Notes under the pieces: generated by a model
The model's database searches: none
Told to the model about the DNA's origin: nothing
The model's input: the letters and a program-made list of their open reading frames with translations, nothing else
Shown: positions 36,272-45,819 of the stretch, one piece after another
Layout: each line of letters opens with the position of its first letter
How positions within the stretch are numbered: the stretch's first letter is position 1
Origin: Cereibacter ovatus
GTDB taxonomy: Bacteria > Pseudomonadota > Alphaproteobacteria > Rhodobacterales > Rhodobacteraceae
Assembly: GCF_900207575.1 (NCBI RefSeq)
Contig: NZ_OAOQ01000006.1
Location: 1-64,000, forward strand
Direction of reading: 5' to 3'
DNA: 64,000 nucleotides
Position numbers and translations under genes: made by a program

Positions 36272-37666
36272 ATGCCCGCAAAGTCCTTCGACGTGATCGT
36301 GATCGGTGCCGGTCCGGGCGGGTATGTCAGCGCGATCCGGGCGGCGCAGCTTGGGCTGAACGTGGCCATCGTCGAGCGGGAAAACCTTGGCGGGATCTGC
36401 CTGAACTGGGGCTGCATCCCGACCAAGGCGATGCTGCGCTCGGCCGAGGTGTTCCACCTGATGCACCGCGCGAAAGAATTCGGCCTGAAGGCCGAAGGGA
36501 TCGGCTACGACCTTGATGCGGTCGTCAAACGCTCGCGCGGGGTGGCAAAGCAGCTGTCGTCGGGCGTGGCGCATCTGATGAAGAAGAACAAGGTGACGGT
36601 GGTCATGGGCGCGGCGACCCTGTCCGCCCCCGGCCGTGTCAGCGTCAGGACCGACACGGGCACCGAGGATCTTCAGGCGGCATCCATCGTCATCGCCACC
36701 GGCGCGCGGGCGCGCGAATTGCCGGGGCTTGAGGCCGATGGCGATCTGGTCTGGACCTATCGCCATGCGCTGCAACCGAAACGGATGCCGAAAAAGCTGC
36801 TGGTGATCGGGTCCGGCGCCATCGGGATCGAATTTGCCAGCTTCTTCAACACGCTGGGCGCCGATACCACGGTGGTCGAGGTGATGGACCGCATCCTGCC
36901 GGTCGAGGATGCCGAAATCTCGGCCTTTGCGAAAAAGCAGTTCCTGAAGCAGGGGATGAAAATCCTTGAAGGGGCCACGGTGCGCAAGCTGGACCGCGCG
37001 CCGGGCAAGGTCTCGGCCCATATCGAAAGCGGCGGCAAGACCGAGGTGACGGAGTTCGATACCGTGATTTCCGCCGTGGGGATCGTCGGCAATGTCGAGG
37101 GGCTGGGGCTTGAGGCGCTGGGGGTGCGGATCGACCGCACCCATGTGGTGACGGATGAATTCTGCCGGACGGGTGTGCCGGGGCTTTATGCCATCGGCGA
37201 CATCGCCGGTGCGCCGTGGCTGGCGCACAAGGCCAGCCATGAAGGCGTGATGGTGGCCGAACTGATCGCGGGCGGCCATCCGCATCCGATCAAGCCGGGC
37301 TCGATCGCCGGTTGCACCTATTGCCAGCCACAGGTGGCGAGTGTCGGGCTGACCGAGGCGCGTGCCCGGGAAAAGGGCTATGAGGTCAAGGTTGGCCGTT
37401 TCCCCTTCATCGGCAACGGCAAGGCCATCGCACTGGGGGAGGCCGAGGGTTTCGTGAAAACCGTCTTTGACGCCAAAACCGGCGAACTTCTGGGCGCGCA
37501 TATGGTCGGCGCCGAGGTGACGGAACTGATTCAGGGCTTTGTCATCGGCCGCGCGCTGGAAACCACCGAGGCCGACCTGATGGAGACGATCTTCCCGCAT
37601 CCCACGCTGTCGGAAATGATGCACGAGTCGGTCCTGGACGCCTATGGCCGCGCCCTTCATTTCTAG
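36272..37666 (+). CDS. lpdA: Dihydrolipoyl dehydrogenase
   Basis: E3 flavoprotein that re-oxidises dihydrolipoamide with NAD+. 464 aa. FAD motif GAGPGGYVSA near the N-terminus, redox disulfide Cys43-Cys48 (GGICLNWGCIP), NAD motif GSGAIGIEFASFF, and the C-terminal HPTLSEMMHE with the catalytic His. A GGGAGG site precedes the ATG. No E1/E2 dehydrogenase genes are adjacent, so it cannot be assigned to the pyruvate, 2-oxoglutarate or branched-chain complex from context. Confidence 0.94.
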   Translation: MPAKSFDVIVIGAGPGGYVSAIRAAQLGLNVAIVERENLGGICLNWGCIPTKAMLRSAEVFHLMHRAKEFGLKAEGIGYDLDAVVKRSRGVAKQLSSGVAHLMKKNKVTVVMGAATLSAPGRVSVRTDTGTEDLQAASIVIATGARARELPGLEADGDLVWTYRHALQPKRMPKKLLVIGSGAIGIEFASFFNTLGADTTVVEVMDRILPVEDAEISAFAKKQFLKQGMKILEGATVRKLDRAPGKVSAHIESGGKTEVTEFDTVISAVGIVGNVEGLGLEALGVRIDRTHVVTDEFCRTGVPGLYAIGDIAGAPWLAHKASHEGVMVAELIAGGHPHPIKPGSIAGCTYCQPQVASVGLTEARAREKGYEVKVGRFPFIGNGKAIALGEAEGFVKTVFDAKTGELLGAHMVGAEVTELIQGFVIGRALETTEADLMETIFPHPTLSEMMHESVLDAYGRALHF

Positions 37667-37727
37667 GTGGCGCGTTCCTGCCTGCTATGGGGCAGGGCCG
37701 TGAAATAATCCCTGCCATCCGCCAGAA

Positions 37728-37742
37728 GTTCATCTATTGTTC
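37728..37742 (+). promoter_or_regulatory. LexA (SOS) box upstream of uvrA
   Basis: GTTC-ATCTATT-GTTC, an exact GTTC-N7-GTTC box as used by alphaproteobacterial LexA, 69 bases before the uvrA start. It lies within a wider dyad, with CCAGAAG directly to the left and CTTCTGG to the right (37722-37750). Confidence 0.88.
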
Positions 37743-37810
37743 ACTTCTGGCGGTTGGAGACTCGGCCGCGTTCCACTATCTCTGCCGTCCAGACAGTCGG
37801 GGGCAAGGCC

Positions 37811-40669
37811 ATGGCCGAACAGAAGTTCATCTCGGTGCGGGGCGCCCGCGAACACAACCTCAAGGGTGTCGATATCGACATCCCGCGGGATCAGCTGGTG
37901 GTCATCACCGGCCTGTCGGGGTCGGGCAAGTCCAGCCTTGCCTTTGACACGATCTACGCCGAAGGTCAGCGCCGCTATGTCGAAAGCCTGTCGGCCTATG
38001 CCCGGCAGTTCCTTGACATGATGGGCAAGCCGGATGTGGACCATATCTCGGGCCTGTCGCCGGCCATTTCCATCGAGCAGAAGACGACCTCGAAGAACCC
38101 GCGCTCAACCGTCGGCACGGTGACCGAGATCTACGACTACATGCGCCTTCTGTGGGCGCGGGTCGGCACGCCCTACAGCCCCGCGACCGGCCTGCCCATC
38201 GCGGCGCAGCAGGTGCAGGACATGGTCGATGCGGTGATGGCAATGGAGGACGGCACCCGCGGCTATCTGCTGGCCCCCATCGTTCGCGACCGCAAGGGCG
38301 AGTATCGCAAGGAATTTCTGGACCTTCGCAAGCAGGGCTTTCAGCGCGTGAAGGTGAATGGCGCGTTTTACGAACTGGACGAGCCGCCGACGCTGGACAA
38401 GAAGTTCCGCCATGACATCGACGTGGTGGTGGACCGGATCATCGTCCGCGAAGGGATCGAGACCCGGCTGGCCGACAGCTTCCGAACCGCGCTGAACCTT
38501 GCCGATGGCATCGCGATCTTCGAGACCGCCCCGGCCGAGGGCGAGCCGCTGCGCACCACCTTCTCCGAAAAGTTCGCCTGTCCGGTTTCGGGCTTTACCA
38601 TCCCCGAAATCGAGCCGCGGCTGTTTTCCTTCAACGCGCCCTTCGGGGCCTGCCCGGACTGTGACGGGCTGGGGGTCGAGCTGTTCTTTGACGAACGCCT
38701 TGTGGTGCCGGATCAGGGCCTGACCCTGAAACTGGGGGCCATCGCGCCTTGGGCCAAGTCGAAATCGCCCTATTACGCCCAGACCATCGAGGCGTTGGCA
38801 AAGCACTATGGCTTTGATCCGAAGAAGAAATGGAAAGACCTGCCGGAAAAGGCGCGCGAGGTGTTCCTGCGGGGCTCGGGCGACGAGGAGATCACCTTCC
38901 GCTATGACGAGGGCGGGCGGATCTATCAGGTCAGCCGCAGCTTCGAAGGTGTGATCCCGAACATGGAGCGCCGCTACCGCGAGACCGACTCGGCTTGGGT
39001 CCGCGAGGAGTTCGAGCGTTATCAGAACAACCGGCCCTGCCATACCTGCGGCGGCTATCGCCTGAAACCCGAGGCGCTGGCGGTCAGGATCGGTGGCCTG
39101 CATATCGGGCAGGTGGTGCAGATGTCGATCCGCGAGGCCCATGCCTGGGTCGAGACCGTGCCCGCCAGCCTGACCGCGCAGAAGAACGAGATCGCCCGCG
39201 CGATCCTGAAGGAAATCCGCGAACGTCTGGGTTTTCTGGTCAATGTCGGCCTTGACTATCTGTCGATGAGCCGCGCCGCCGGTACCCTGTCGGGCGGCGA
39301 AAGCCAGCGTATTCGGCTGGCAAGCCAGATCGGATCGGGCCTGACGGGGGTGCTTTATGTGCTGGACGAGCCGTCGATCGGCCTGCATCAGCGCGACAAC
39401 GACCGGCTGCTGGGCACGCTGAAAAACCTGCGCGATCAGGGCAATTCGGTGCTGGTGGTGGAACATGACGAGGATGCGATCCGCGAGGCGGATTACGTCT
39501 TTGACATCGGCCCCGGCGCGGGTGTGCATGGCGGGCAGGTGGTGGCGCAGGGCACCCCCGCCGAGATTGCGGCCGATCCGGCCAGCCTGACCGGGCAGTA
39601 TCTGTCGGGCGCGCGCGCGATCCCGGTTTCGGCCGAGCGGCGGCCGGGCAACGGCAAGCAGCTGACGGTGGTCAAGGCCAGCGGCAACAACCTGCGGGAT
39701 GTGACGGTGGATTTCCCGCTGGGCAAATTCGTCTGCGTGACCGGGGTCTCGGGCGGCGGGAAATCGACCCTGACCATCGAGACGCTTTACAAGACCGCGG
39801 CGATGCGGCTGAACGGCGCGCGCGAGACGCCGGCGCCCTGCGAGACGATCAAGGGGTTCGAGCATCTCGACAAGGTGATCGACATCGACCAGCGGCCCAT
39901 CGGTCGCACGCCGCGTTCAAACCCGGCGACTTACACCGGGGCCTTCACGCCGATCCGCGACTGGTTCGCGGGGCTGCCCGAATCCAAGGCGCGCGGCTAT
40001 CAGCCGGGGCGGTTTTCGTTCAACGTCAAGGGTGGGCGCTGCGAGGCCTGTCAGGGCGACGGTGTCATCAAGATCGAGATGCACTTCCTGCCCGATGTCT
40101 ATGTGACCTGCGAGACCTGCAAGGGGCATCGCTACAACCGCGAGACGCTGGAAATCAGGTTCAAGGGCAAGAGCATTGCCGATGTGCTTGAGATGACGGT
40201 GGAAGATGCGCAGGAATTCTTCCAGGCGGTGCCCAGCATCCGCGAGAAGATGGATGCGCTGATGCGGGTTGGCCTTGGTTATATCAAGGTGGGACAGCAG
40301 GCGACAACGCTGTCGGGCGGCGAGGCGCAGCGGGTGAAGCTGTCGAAGGAGCTGGCCCGGCGGGCCACCGGGCGGACGCTTTACATCCTGGACGAGCCGA
40401 CGACGGGTCTGCATTTCGAGGATGTGAAGAAGCTTCTGGAAGTGCTGCACGAACTGGTCGATCAGGGCAATACGGTCGTGGTGATCGAGCACAATCTGGA
40501 CGTGGTGAAGACCGCGGACTGGATCATCGATATCGGTCCCGAGGGCGGCGATGGCGGCGGCACGGTGGTGGCCGAAGGCACGCCCGAGACGGTGGCCGAG
40601 GTCGAGGCGTCGCATACCGGGCGCTATCTGCGCGACATGCTGAAGCCGAAGCGGCTAGCGGCGGAGTAG
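37811..40669 (+). CDS. uvrA: Excinuclease ABC subunit A
   Basis: DNA-damage recognition ATPase of nucleotide excision repair, 952 aa. Two ABC modules are present: Walker [10 protein letters not shown] near residue 37 and GVSGGGKST in the second half, each with an LSGGE signature ([27 protein letters not shown]). Zinc-binding cysteine clusters are seen as CPDC/CHTC in the first module and CEAC...CETC in the second. The LexA box upstream predicts induction by DNA damage. I start at the ATG preceding [16 protein letters not shown], the family N-terminus. Confidence 0.97.
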   Translation: MAEQKFISVRGAREHNLKGVDIDIPRDQLVVITGLSGSGKSSLAFDTIYAEGQRRYVESLSAYARQFLDMMGKPDVDHISGLSPAISIEQKTTSKNPRSTVGTVTEIYDYMRLLWARVGTPYSPATGLPIAAQQVQDMVDAVMAMEDGTRGYLLAPIVRDRKGEYRKEFLDLRKQGFQRVKVNGAFYELDEPPTLDKKFRHDIDVVVDRIIVREGIETRLADSFRTALNLADGIAIFETAPAEGEPLRTTFSEKFACPVSGFTIPEIEPRLFSFNAPFGACPDCDGLGVELFFDERLVVPDQGLTLKLGAIAPWAKSKSPYYAQTIEALAKHYGFDPKKKWKDLPEKAREVFLRGSGDEEITFRYDEGGRIYQVSRSFEGVIPNMERRYRETDSAWVREEFERYQNNRPCHTCGGYRLKPEALAVRIGGLHIGQVVQMSIREAHAWVETVPASLTAQKNEIARAILKEIRERLGFLVNVGLDYLSMSRAAGTLSGGESQRIRLASQIGSGLTGVLYVLDEPSIGLHQRDNDRLLGTLKNLRDQGNSVLVVEHDEDAIREADYVFDIGPGAGVHGGQVVAQGTPAEIAADPASLTGQYLSGARAIPVSAERRPGNGKQLTVVKASGNNLRDVTVDFPLGKFVCVTGVSGGGKSTLTIETLYKTAAMRLNGARETPAPCETIKGFEHLDKVIDIDQRPIGRTPRSNPATYTGAFTPIRDWFAGLPESKARGYQPGRFSFNVKGGRCEACQGDGVIKIEMHFLPDVYVTCETCKGHRYNRETLEIRFKGKSIADVLEMTVEDAQEFFQAVPSIREKMDALMRVGLGYIKVGQQATTLSGGEAQRVKLSKELARRATGRTLYILDEPTTGLHFEDVKKLLEVLHELVDQGNTVVVIEHNLDVVKTADWIIDIGPEGGDGGGTVVAEGTPETVAEVEASHTGRYLRDMLKPKRLAAE

Positions 40670-40746
40670 CGCCGCTCGGGGGCATCGAGCCCCGCTTGCG
40701 CCGCGCTGCCGCGGAATGGGTCGAGGTGGCGGTGCCGGGGGCTGCT

Positions 40747-40786
40747 GTCGAGCCTCCGGCGGGGATATTTGGGCCAGAATGAAAGC
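40747..40786 (+). repeat. Dispersed repeat, short form (copy D)
   Basis: GTCGAGCCTCCGGCGGGGAT continuing into ATTTGGGCCAGAATGAAAGC, nearly identical to the copy at 21001-21040. It lies 78 bases past the uvrA stop in the same orientation. No gene starts from its ATG here: the frame stops after 27 codons and is antisense to the DUF2892 gene. Confidence 0.85.
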
Positions 40787-40819
40787 GGTGAGGCGGCGGG
40801 GGCGCCGCCTCGGTCTGTG

Positions 40820-41023
40820 TCAGTTCTTGGTCGGGCAGGTGTTGATGCCGACGATCGAATAGAGCGGGCAGGTCGACAGCAGGCCGGTGGCCAGCGGCAC
40901 GATGCCGATCAGCAGGAACATGCGGTAGCTGGCTTCGGGCAGCAGGAAGAAGCCTGCCAGCAGCGCGAGGCCCACGACGATGCGAAGAATGCGGTCGATG
41001 CCGCCGACGTTGGTCTTGAACAT
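40820..41023 (-). CDS. DUF2892 small inner-membrane protein
   Basis: 67-aa protein with two hydrophobic helices (RILRIVVGLALLAGFF and MFLLIGIVPLATGLLS), a charged N-terminus MFKTNVGGIDR and a conserved tail CPLYSIVGINTCPTKN holding two cysteines. This is the DUF2892 family, also found fused to rhodanese in YgaP. The paired cysteines suggest a redox or sulfur-related membrane role, which is an inference. It lies 95 bases downstream of the Crp/Fnr gene on the same strand. Confidence 0.88.
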   Translation of the reverse strand: MFKTNVGGIDRILRIVVGLALLAGFFLLPEASYRMFLLIGIVPLATGLLSTCPLYSIVGINTCPTKN

Positions 41024-41118
41024 GGTATGTCCCTTTACCCTGAGTCACCCCGCCGGGCGGGGAATGTCGCGACTGTAGGGACAGGGGTGGGTTCGGTCTG
41101 TGACGAGGTCACCTTGGG

Positions 41119-41775
41119 TCAGTCGGCGCTGTCGGCTGCGGCGACCCGTCGCAGCGCGGCGGGGTTGAGCAGATGCACCCGGCCGCGGTCTGTCCGCACC
41201 CATCCGCGGCGGGCGAACTGGTCGAGGCGGCGCGAGACCACCTCGCGCGCGGAGCCGATGCGGGTTGCGAGTTCGGCCTGGGTGGCGGTGACCTCGTCTT
41301 GCGAGGCCATGGCAATCAATGTGCTGGCGAGGCGGCTTTCGACGCGCTGGAAGGCCACGCGTTCGAGAAGATGCATCATGCTTTGCATCCGGGTGGCGAA
41401 GGCGGTGAAGACGAAGCCGCGGAAGGTGGCAGACTCGTCCATCAGCCGCAGGAAGGTGGCTTTTGGAATGATGACGGCGGTGACGTCGGTGGCGGCGATC
41501 GCCTCGCCTGTGTAGTCCTCGCCGCCCATCAGGCCGAGGGTGGTCTGCACGCAGGACTGGCCAGGTTCGACCGCATAGAGCAGGATCTCGCGCCCGGTGG
41601 GGCCGGTCAGGAACACCTCGACCCGGCCGGACAGGACGACAAGGAAGCCCTGTGCGGCGTCGCCCGGATGGAACAGCGCAGTCCCTTGCGGGATTCGGGT
41701 CTGGCGCAGCGCATCAAGCCGTGTGCGGGATTCGGGCAGGAGGCCGGTCAGGCCGGCAAGGTCGATCCAACTCAT
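41119..41775 (-). CDS. Crp/Fnr-family transcriptional regulator lacking Fe-S cysteines
   Basis: 218 aa: cyclic-nucleotide-binding-like beta-roll (about residues 20-120, FHPGDAAQGFLVVLSGRVEVFL), a long dimer helix (FATRMQSMMHLLERVAFQRVESRLA) and a winged HTH with recognition segment GSAREVVSRRLDQF. The N-terminal cysteine cluster that makes FNR oxygen-sensitive is missing; only one Cys is present in the whole protein. It therefore is not the FnrL expected to read the hemA site, but may sense another signal (nitric oxide, haem, or other). Likely controls the neighbouring DUF2892 gene. Confidence 0.88.
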   Translation of the reverse strand: MSWIDLAGLTGLLPESRTRLDALRQTRIPQGTALFHPGDAAQGFLVVLSGRVEVFLTGPTGREILLYAVEPGQSCVQTTLGLMGGEDYTGEAIAATDVTAVIIPKATFLRLMDESATFRGFVFTAFATRMQSMMHLLERVAFQRVESRLASTLIAMASQDEVTATQAELATRIGSAREVVSRRLDQFARRGWVRTDRGRVHLLNPAALRRVAAADSAD

Positions 41776-42100
41776 GGAAGCTCCATCATGTTGGGCTGAC
41801 TGGACGGCTTTCGGGGCGCGGGGTCAAGACGATCGGTGCGGCGGTGCGGACCTTTTCGGCGGGGCGGATCCGGGTGGAGTGGAGTCGCATGTGTTTGTGC
41901 GATGATTTCGCGGCACTTTCTGCCGAGCCTTGCTTGTTGGCCGGGCGGACGCCGTCGGGGCGAAGTGGCCGCTCGATGCCTGTTCCGAGAAGGGTGTGTG
42001 TGGCGGGCGGGGCGGGTGGACGGTTGGCTGTGCCGATCACCGCATGCACGCGCGAGTTGCGCAAAGGTGCCAATTTTTATTGAGAAAACCCGAAAATGTG

Positions 42101-42118
42101 TTATCAAAGTGGTGATAA
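42101..42118 (+). promoter_or_regulatory. AT-rich dyad upstream of VPLPA-CTERM gene
   Basis: TTATCA-AAGTGG-TGATAA, a perfect 6-6-6 inverted repeat, sits 24 bases before the start codon within a locally AT-rich segment (42070-42140) that contrasts with the GC-rich chromosome. It probably overlaps the promoter and could be an operator. The rest of the 366-base gap (from 41776) shows no gene. Confidence 0.55.
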
Positions 42119-42141
42119 TTTGACTGTAAGGGGAATTTTTC

Positions 42142-42729
42142 ATGAGACGAATATTGCTTAGCGCGGGGGCTGCCATCGCCTTTTCGGTCATGGCATCTGC
42201 CGGTGCCGGCGCCGCGACCTTCAGCGAATGTGCGACCGGAACGCTTGAAATGGTCGATTCGGCCTACGACTGCACGATCTCGGACAATTTCGATCAAGAT
42301 TTTCTGAACACGGATCCGTTGACGGTCAACATGGCGCCGGGCTTCTTCGATGTCACCGACTGGATGTTCGTGGGCAAGGACAAAAAGGGCAAAATGGAGG
42401 GCCAATCCGGCACGTTCGATTTCACCGCGGCCGTCGAGGCGCTGTCTTACAGCGTTGACAAGCTGATGCTGGTCTTCAAGGATGGTAGCGGCACGACCTT
42501 GGTCGGGTTTCTTGTGACCGAGACGGCGGGTATGTGGCAGTCGCCCTTTACCGCGGATAACTTCCCCGATGCTCCCGGCATCCGTGGCGGTCCGAAGGAC
42601 GTCTCGCACATCAGCCTTTATGCACAGGAAGGCGAGCCGCCGGTCGTTCCGCTGCCGGCTGCGGGCTGGCTGCTGCTGGCCGGTGTTGGTGGGCTTGTGG
42701 CGATGCGCCGGAAGCGCAAGGACGCCTGA
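42142..42729 (+). CDS. VPLPA-CTERM sorting-domain protein, secreted
   Basis: 195-aa exported protein. Signal peptide about residues 1-24 (MRRILLSAGAAIAFSVMASA...). The last 27 residues form a sorting tail: VPLPAAGWLLLAGVGGL, a membrane helix, then RRKRK. This is the VPLPA-CTERM signal processed by exosortase-type transpeptidases in Rhodobacterales. The mature part (acidic, with Cys pair SECATG/AYDCTI) has no recognised domain and may be a surface or matrix component. AAGGGGA precedes the ATG. Ends at a strong terminator. The exosortase gene is not in the window. Confidence 0.88.
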   Translation: MRRILLSAGAAIAFSVMASAGAGAATFSECATGTLEMVDSAYDCTISDNFDQDFLNTDPLTVNMAPGFFDVTDWMFVGKDKKGKMEGQSGTFDFTAAVEALSYSVDKLMLVFKDGSGTTLVGFLVTETAGMWQSPFTADNFPDAPGIRGGPKDVSHISLYAQEGEPPVVPLPAAGWLLLAGVGGLVAMRRKRKDA

Positions 42730-42752
42730 CAGGCACCCTGTCAGAATGGGAT

Positions 42753-42778
42753 GGGGCGGCCGATGTGGCCGCCCCTTT
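42753..42778. terminator. Strong terminator between VPLPA-CTERM and mmsA genes
   Basis: GGGGCGGCC-GATGT-GGCCGCCCC followed by TTT; nine perfect pairs. A smaller hairpin CTGACAG-GCACC-CTGTCAG (about 42727-42744) precedes it. It serves two convergent genes. Confidence 0.82.
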
Positions 42779-42783
42779 CCGTT

Positions 42784-44283
42784 TCAGTCCATCGCCTTGA
42801 AGTTGAAGGCCGAGCCTTCGCGGATCCCCGAGGGCCAGCGCGAGGTGATGGTTTTTGTCCGCGTGTAGAAGCGGAAGGCGTCGGGGCCGTGCTGGTTCAG
42901 GTCGCCAAAGGCCGATTTCTTCCAGCCGCCGAAGGTGTGATAGGCCAGCGGCACCGGGATCGGCACGTTGATCCCGATCATGCCCACGTTCACCCGGTTG
43001 GCGAAATCGCGGGCGGTATCGCCGTCGCGGGTGAAGATCGCAGTGCCGTTGCCGTATTCGTGGTCCATGGCAAGGCCAAGGGCTTCCTCGTAAGAGGCGG
43101 CGCGGACGGTCGACAGGACGGGGCCGAAGATTTCCTTGCGGTAGATGTCCATCTGCGGGGTGACGTGGTCGAACAGGTGCGGGCCGACGAAAAAGCCGGT
43201 CTCGTAGCCCTGAAGCGAGAAGTTGCGGCCGTCGACCACCAGTTTCGCGCCCTGCTCGATGCCGGAATTGACGAGGCGCAGGATGTTTTCGCGCGCCGCA
43301 GCCGTGACAACGGGACCGTAGTCCACATCATTGCCGGCGGTGTAGGGGCCGACTTTCAGCTTTTCGATCCGCGGGATCAGCCGTTCGATCAGCGCGTCGG
43401 CGGTGGCATCGCCCACCGGCACCGCGACCGAGATCGCCATGCAGCGTTCGCCCGCCGCGCCATAGCCGGCGCCCACCAGCGCATCGGCAGCCTGATCCAT
43501 GTCGGCGTCGGGCATGATGATCATGTGGTTCTTGGCGCCGCCGAAGCATTGCACGCGCTTGCCGTTCGCACAGCCGCGCGAATAGATGTATTCCGCGATC
43601 GGGGTCGAGCCGACGAAACCCACCGCCTGAATGGTCGGGTTGTCAAGGATCGCATCCACCGCTTCCTTGTCGCCGTTCACCACTTGCAGCACGCCGTCGG
43701 GCAGGCCGGCCTCCTGGAAGATTTCGGCCAGCATCAGGGGCACCGAGGGGTCGCGCTCGGACGGCTTCAGGATGAAGGCGTTGCCGGCGGCAAGGGCCGG
43801 GCCCATCTTCCACAGCGGGATCATGGCGGGGAAGTTGAACGGCGTGATGCCGGCGGCCACGCCCAGCGGTTGGCGCATCGAATACATGTCGATGCCGGGG
43901 CCGGCGCTGTCGGTGAACTCGCCCTTCAGCAGATGGGGGGCGCCGATGCAGAACTCGATCACCTCAAGCCCGCGCTGCACGTCGCCCTTGGCGTCGGGCA
44001 GGGTCTTGCCGTGTTCGCGGGAAAGCGCCTCGGCCAGCTTGTCCATGTCGCGGTTCAGCAGGCGGACGACCTCCATCATCACGCGGGCGCGGCGCTGGGG
44101 GTTGGTGGCGCCCCATTTCACCTGCGCTGCGGCGGCCGAGGCCACGGCGGCGTCCAGCTCGGCCTTTGAGGCCAGCGGCACGCGGGCCTGCACCTCGCCG
44201 GTGGCCGGGTTGAAGACATCGGCAAAGCGGCCCGACGTGCCGCGGGTGTGTTTGCCGTCGATCCAGTGGCTAAGCTCTTCCAT
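42784..44283 (-). CDS. mmsA: CoA-acylating methylmalonate-semialdehyde dehydrogenase
   Basis: Oxidises methylmalonate semialdehyde (valine catabolism) or malonate semialdehyde to propionyl- or acetyl-CoA. 499 aa. The catalytic Cys281 is in GAAGERCMAISVAV. At the position of the general-base Glu of hydrolytic aldehyde dehydrogenases it has Asn (FGGAKNH), the mark of the CoA-acylating subfamily. NAD-binding VGFVGSTPIAEYIY is present. The start MEELSHWIDGKH follows GGAGGATT; the much longer frame upstream is antisense to the LysR gene. The divergent LysR gene is the probable regulator. Confidence 0.94.
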   Translation of the reverse strand: MEELSHWIDGKHTRGTSGRFADVFNPATGEVQARVPLASKAELDAAVASAAAAQVKWGATNPQRRARVMMEVVRLLNRDMDKLAEALSREHGKTLPDAKGDVQRGLEVIEFCIGAPHLLKGEFTDSAGPGIDMYSMRQPLGVAAGITPFNFPAMIPLWKMGPALAAGNAFILKPSERDPSVPLMLAEIFQEAGLPDGVLQVVNGDKEAVDAILDNPTIQAVGFVGSTPIAEYIYSRGCANGKRVQCFGGAKNHMIIMPDADMDQAADALVGAGYGAAGERCMAISVAVPVGDATADALIERLIPRIEKLKVGPYTAGNDVDYGPVVTAAARENILRLVNSGIEQGAKLVVDGRNFSLQGYETGFFVGPHLFDHVTPQMDIYRKEIFGPVLSTVRAASYEEALGLAMDHEYGNGTAIFTRDGDTARDFANRVNVGMIGINVPIPVPLAYHTFGGWKKSAFGDLNQHGPDAFRFYTRTKTITSRWPSGIREGSAFNFKAMD

Positions 44284-44373
44284 GGAATCCTCCCTGATGT
44301 GGCGGCAGGATAGGCTTGCGTTTTTGCCCGATAAAGCCGCAAGTTTCCAAAAAGGTTTTGCAGGATTGCATGG

Positions 44374-45282
44374 ATGGACTGGGACGATCTGCGCGTGTTC
44401 CTTGCGGTGGCGCGGGCGGAAAGCCTGTCGGGGGCGGGCAAGGTGTTGAAACTGGACCCGGCGACGGTCGGGCGGCGCATTGCGCGGCTGGAACAGGCGG
44501 TGGGGGCGCGGCTGTTTGCCAAAAGCCCGCAGGGCTATGCGCTGACCGAGGAAGGCCAGCGGGTGCGCGCCCATGCCGAGCGGGCCGAGCAAGCCATGGC
44601 CGCCGCGGTCGAGGAGGTGCAGGGCGCCTTTGGCCTGTCGGGGCAGATCCGGATCGGGGCGCCGGATGGATGTGCCAACTATCTGCTGCCGCAGGTGCTG
44701 ACCGCGATCTGCGATGCCAATCCGGGGCTTGAGGTGCAGATCGTGGCCCTGCCGCGGGTCTTCAACCTGTCCAAGCGCGAGGCCGATATGGCCATCGGCG
44801 TCAGCCGCCCCGAGGCCGGACGGCTGCGGGTGCAGAAGCTGGCGGATTATCGGCTGCATCTGGCCGCCCACCGCGCATATCTGGCGCAGCACAAGCCAAT
44901 CCGCACGTTGGAGGATCTGCGGGCGCATCGGCTGGTGGGTTATATCCCCGACATGATCTTCGACAAGGAACTGGACTATCTGAAGGGCATCGGCGCGGGG
45001 GCGGTGCCCTTCGCGTCGAACTCGGTCTCGGTTCAGTTGAACTGGCTTCGGGCCGGCGCCGGGGTCGGGATCGTGCATGATTTCGCGCTGCCGGCGGCAC
45101 CCGAACTGGTGAAGGTGCTGCCCGAACTGCTCAGTCTGACGCGGACGTTCTGGCTGATCCGGCATCAGGACGATGCCCGGACCGAGCGGATGACCCGGTT
45201 TGCCGATGCGCTGGTGCAGGGGATACGCCGCGAGGTCGCGCGACTCGAGGGCATGACTCGCGCGGAAATTGCGTTACATTGA
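44374..45282 (+). CDS. LysR-family transcriptional regulator, divergent from mmsA
   Basis: 302 aa with N-terminal winged HTH (LRVFLAVARAESLSGAGKVL, then GRRIARLEQAVGARLF) and a C-terminal periplasmic-binding-like effector domain (IRIGAPDGCANYLLPQVL). It is transcribed away from mmsA across a 90-base gap, the classic arrangement for a LysR activator of the divergent gene. Its effector could be a valine or inositol breakdown intermediate; that is an inference. Codon usage is normal for the window. Confidence 0.9.
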   Translation: MDWDDLRVFLAVARAESLSGAGKVLKLDPATVGRRIARLEQAVGARLFAKSPQGYALTEEGQRVRAHAERAEQAMAAAVEEVQGAFGLSGQIRIGAPDGCANYLLPQVLTAICDANPGLEVQIVALPRVFNLSKREADMAIGVSRPEAGRLRVQKLADYRLHLAAHRAYLAQHKPIRTLEDLRAHRLVGYIPDMIFDKELDYLKGIGAGAVPFASNSVSVQLNWLRAGAGVGIVHDFALPAAPELVKVLPELLSLTRTFWLIRHQDDARTERMTRFADALVQGIRREVARLEGMTRAEIALH

Positions 45283-45316
45283 TTCCCGGACAGAGAAAAT
45301 CGGGAGGAGATCCGCC

Positions 45317-45751
45317 ATGCTGGTTCAGCAGATCCTGAAAGCGAAGTCGGACGACGGTATAGTGACGGTTCCGCCGGGGTTGAGTGTGGCGAAGGTGGTC
45401 GAGGTGCTGTCGGCCCGCCGGATCGGCGCGGTGGTCGTCTCGCGCGATGGCAAGCGCCCCGAGGGCATGGTGTCCGAACGCGACATCGTGCGCGAACTGG
45501 GCCGGCGCGGCCCTGCGATCCTGACCGAGACGGTCGAGACGATCATGACCGCCCGTATCGTCACCTGCACCTGCACCGACGAGGCGCATGGCATCATGCA
45601 ACTGATGACCGAGGGCCGCTTTCGCCACCTGCCGGTGATGGCCGAGGGCGAGATGGTGGGGCTGATCTCGATCGGCGATGTGGTCAAGGCGCGGCTGTCG
45701 GAACTGTCGATGGAGAATGATGCCCTTGAGGGCATGATCAAGGGATTCTGA
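45317..45751 (+). CDS. Tandem CBS-domain protein
   Basis: 144-aa stand-alone CBS pair: first repeat about residues 10-62 (VAKVVEVLSARRIGAVVVSRDG...GMVSERDIVREL), second about 75-128 (IMTARIVTCTCTDEAHGIMQLMTEGRFRHLPVM...GLISIGDVVK). Such pairs bind adenosine nucleotides (AMP, ATP, SAM) and regulate partners; the partner is unknown. The start follows GGAGGAG at 45317. It lies 68 bases before coaD on the same strand. Confidence 0.9.
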   Translation: MLVQQILKAKSDDGIVTVPPGLSVAKVVEVLSARRIGAVVVSRDGKRPEGMVSERDIVRELGRRGPAILTETVETIMTARIVTCTCTDEAHGIMQLMTEGRFRHLPVMAEGEMVGLISIGDVVKARLSELSMENDALEGMIKGF

Positions 45752-45819
45752 CGCGGCTTTTGGCTCTTGCATCCCGAAGCGCGATGGGTTTGCGTGCCTG
45801 TCGAGCAAAAGGGGGCAGT

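Noticed and set aside
40783-40863. 27-codon ORF starting from the dispersed repeat at 40747
   Set aside because: Antisense to the DUF2892 gene, Arg-rich, no ribosome site of its own, and quickly terminated.
41048-41062. CCCCGCC/GGCGGGG hairpin between Crp/Fnr and DUF2892 genes as a terminator
   Set aside because: The loop is too small and no T-run follows on either strand; it may be only a GC-rich chance dyad.
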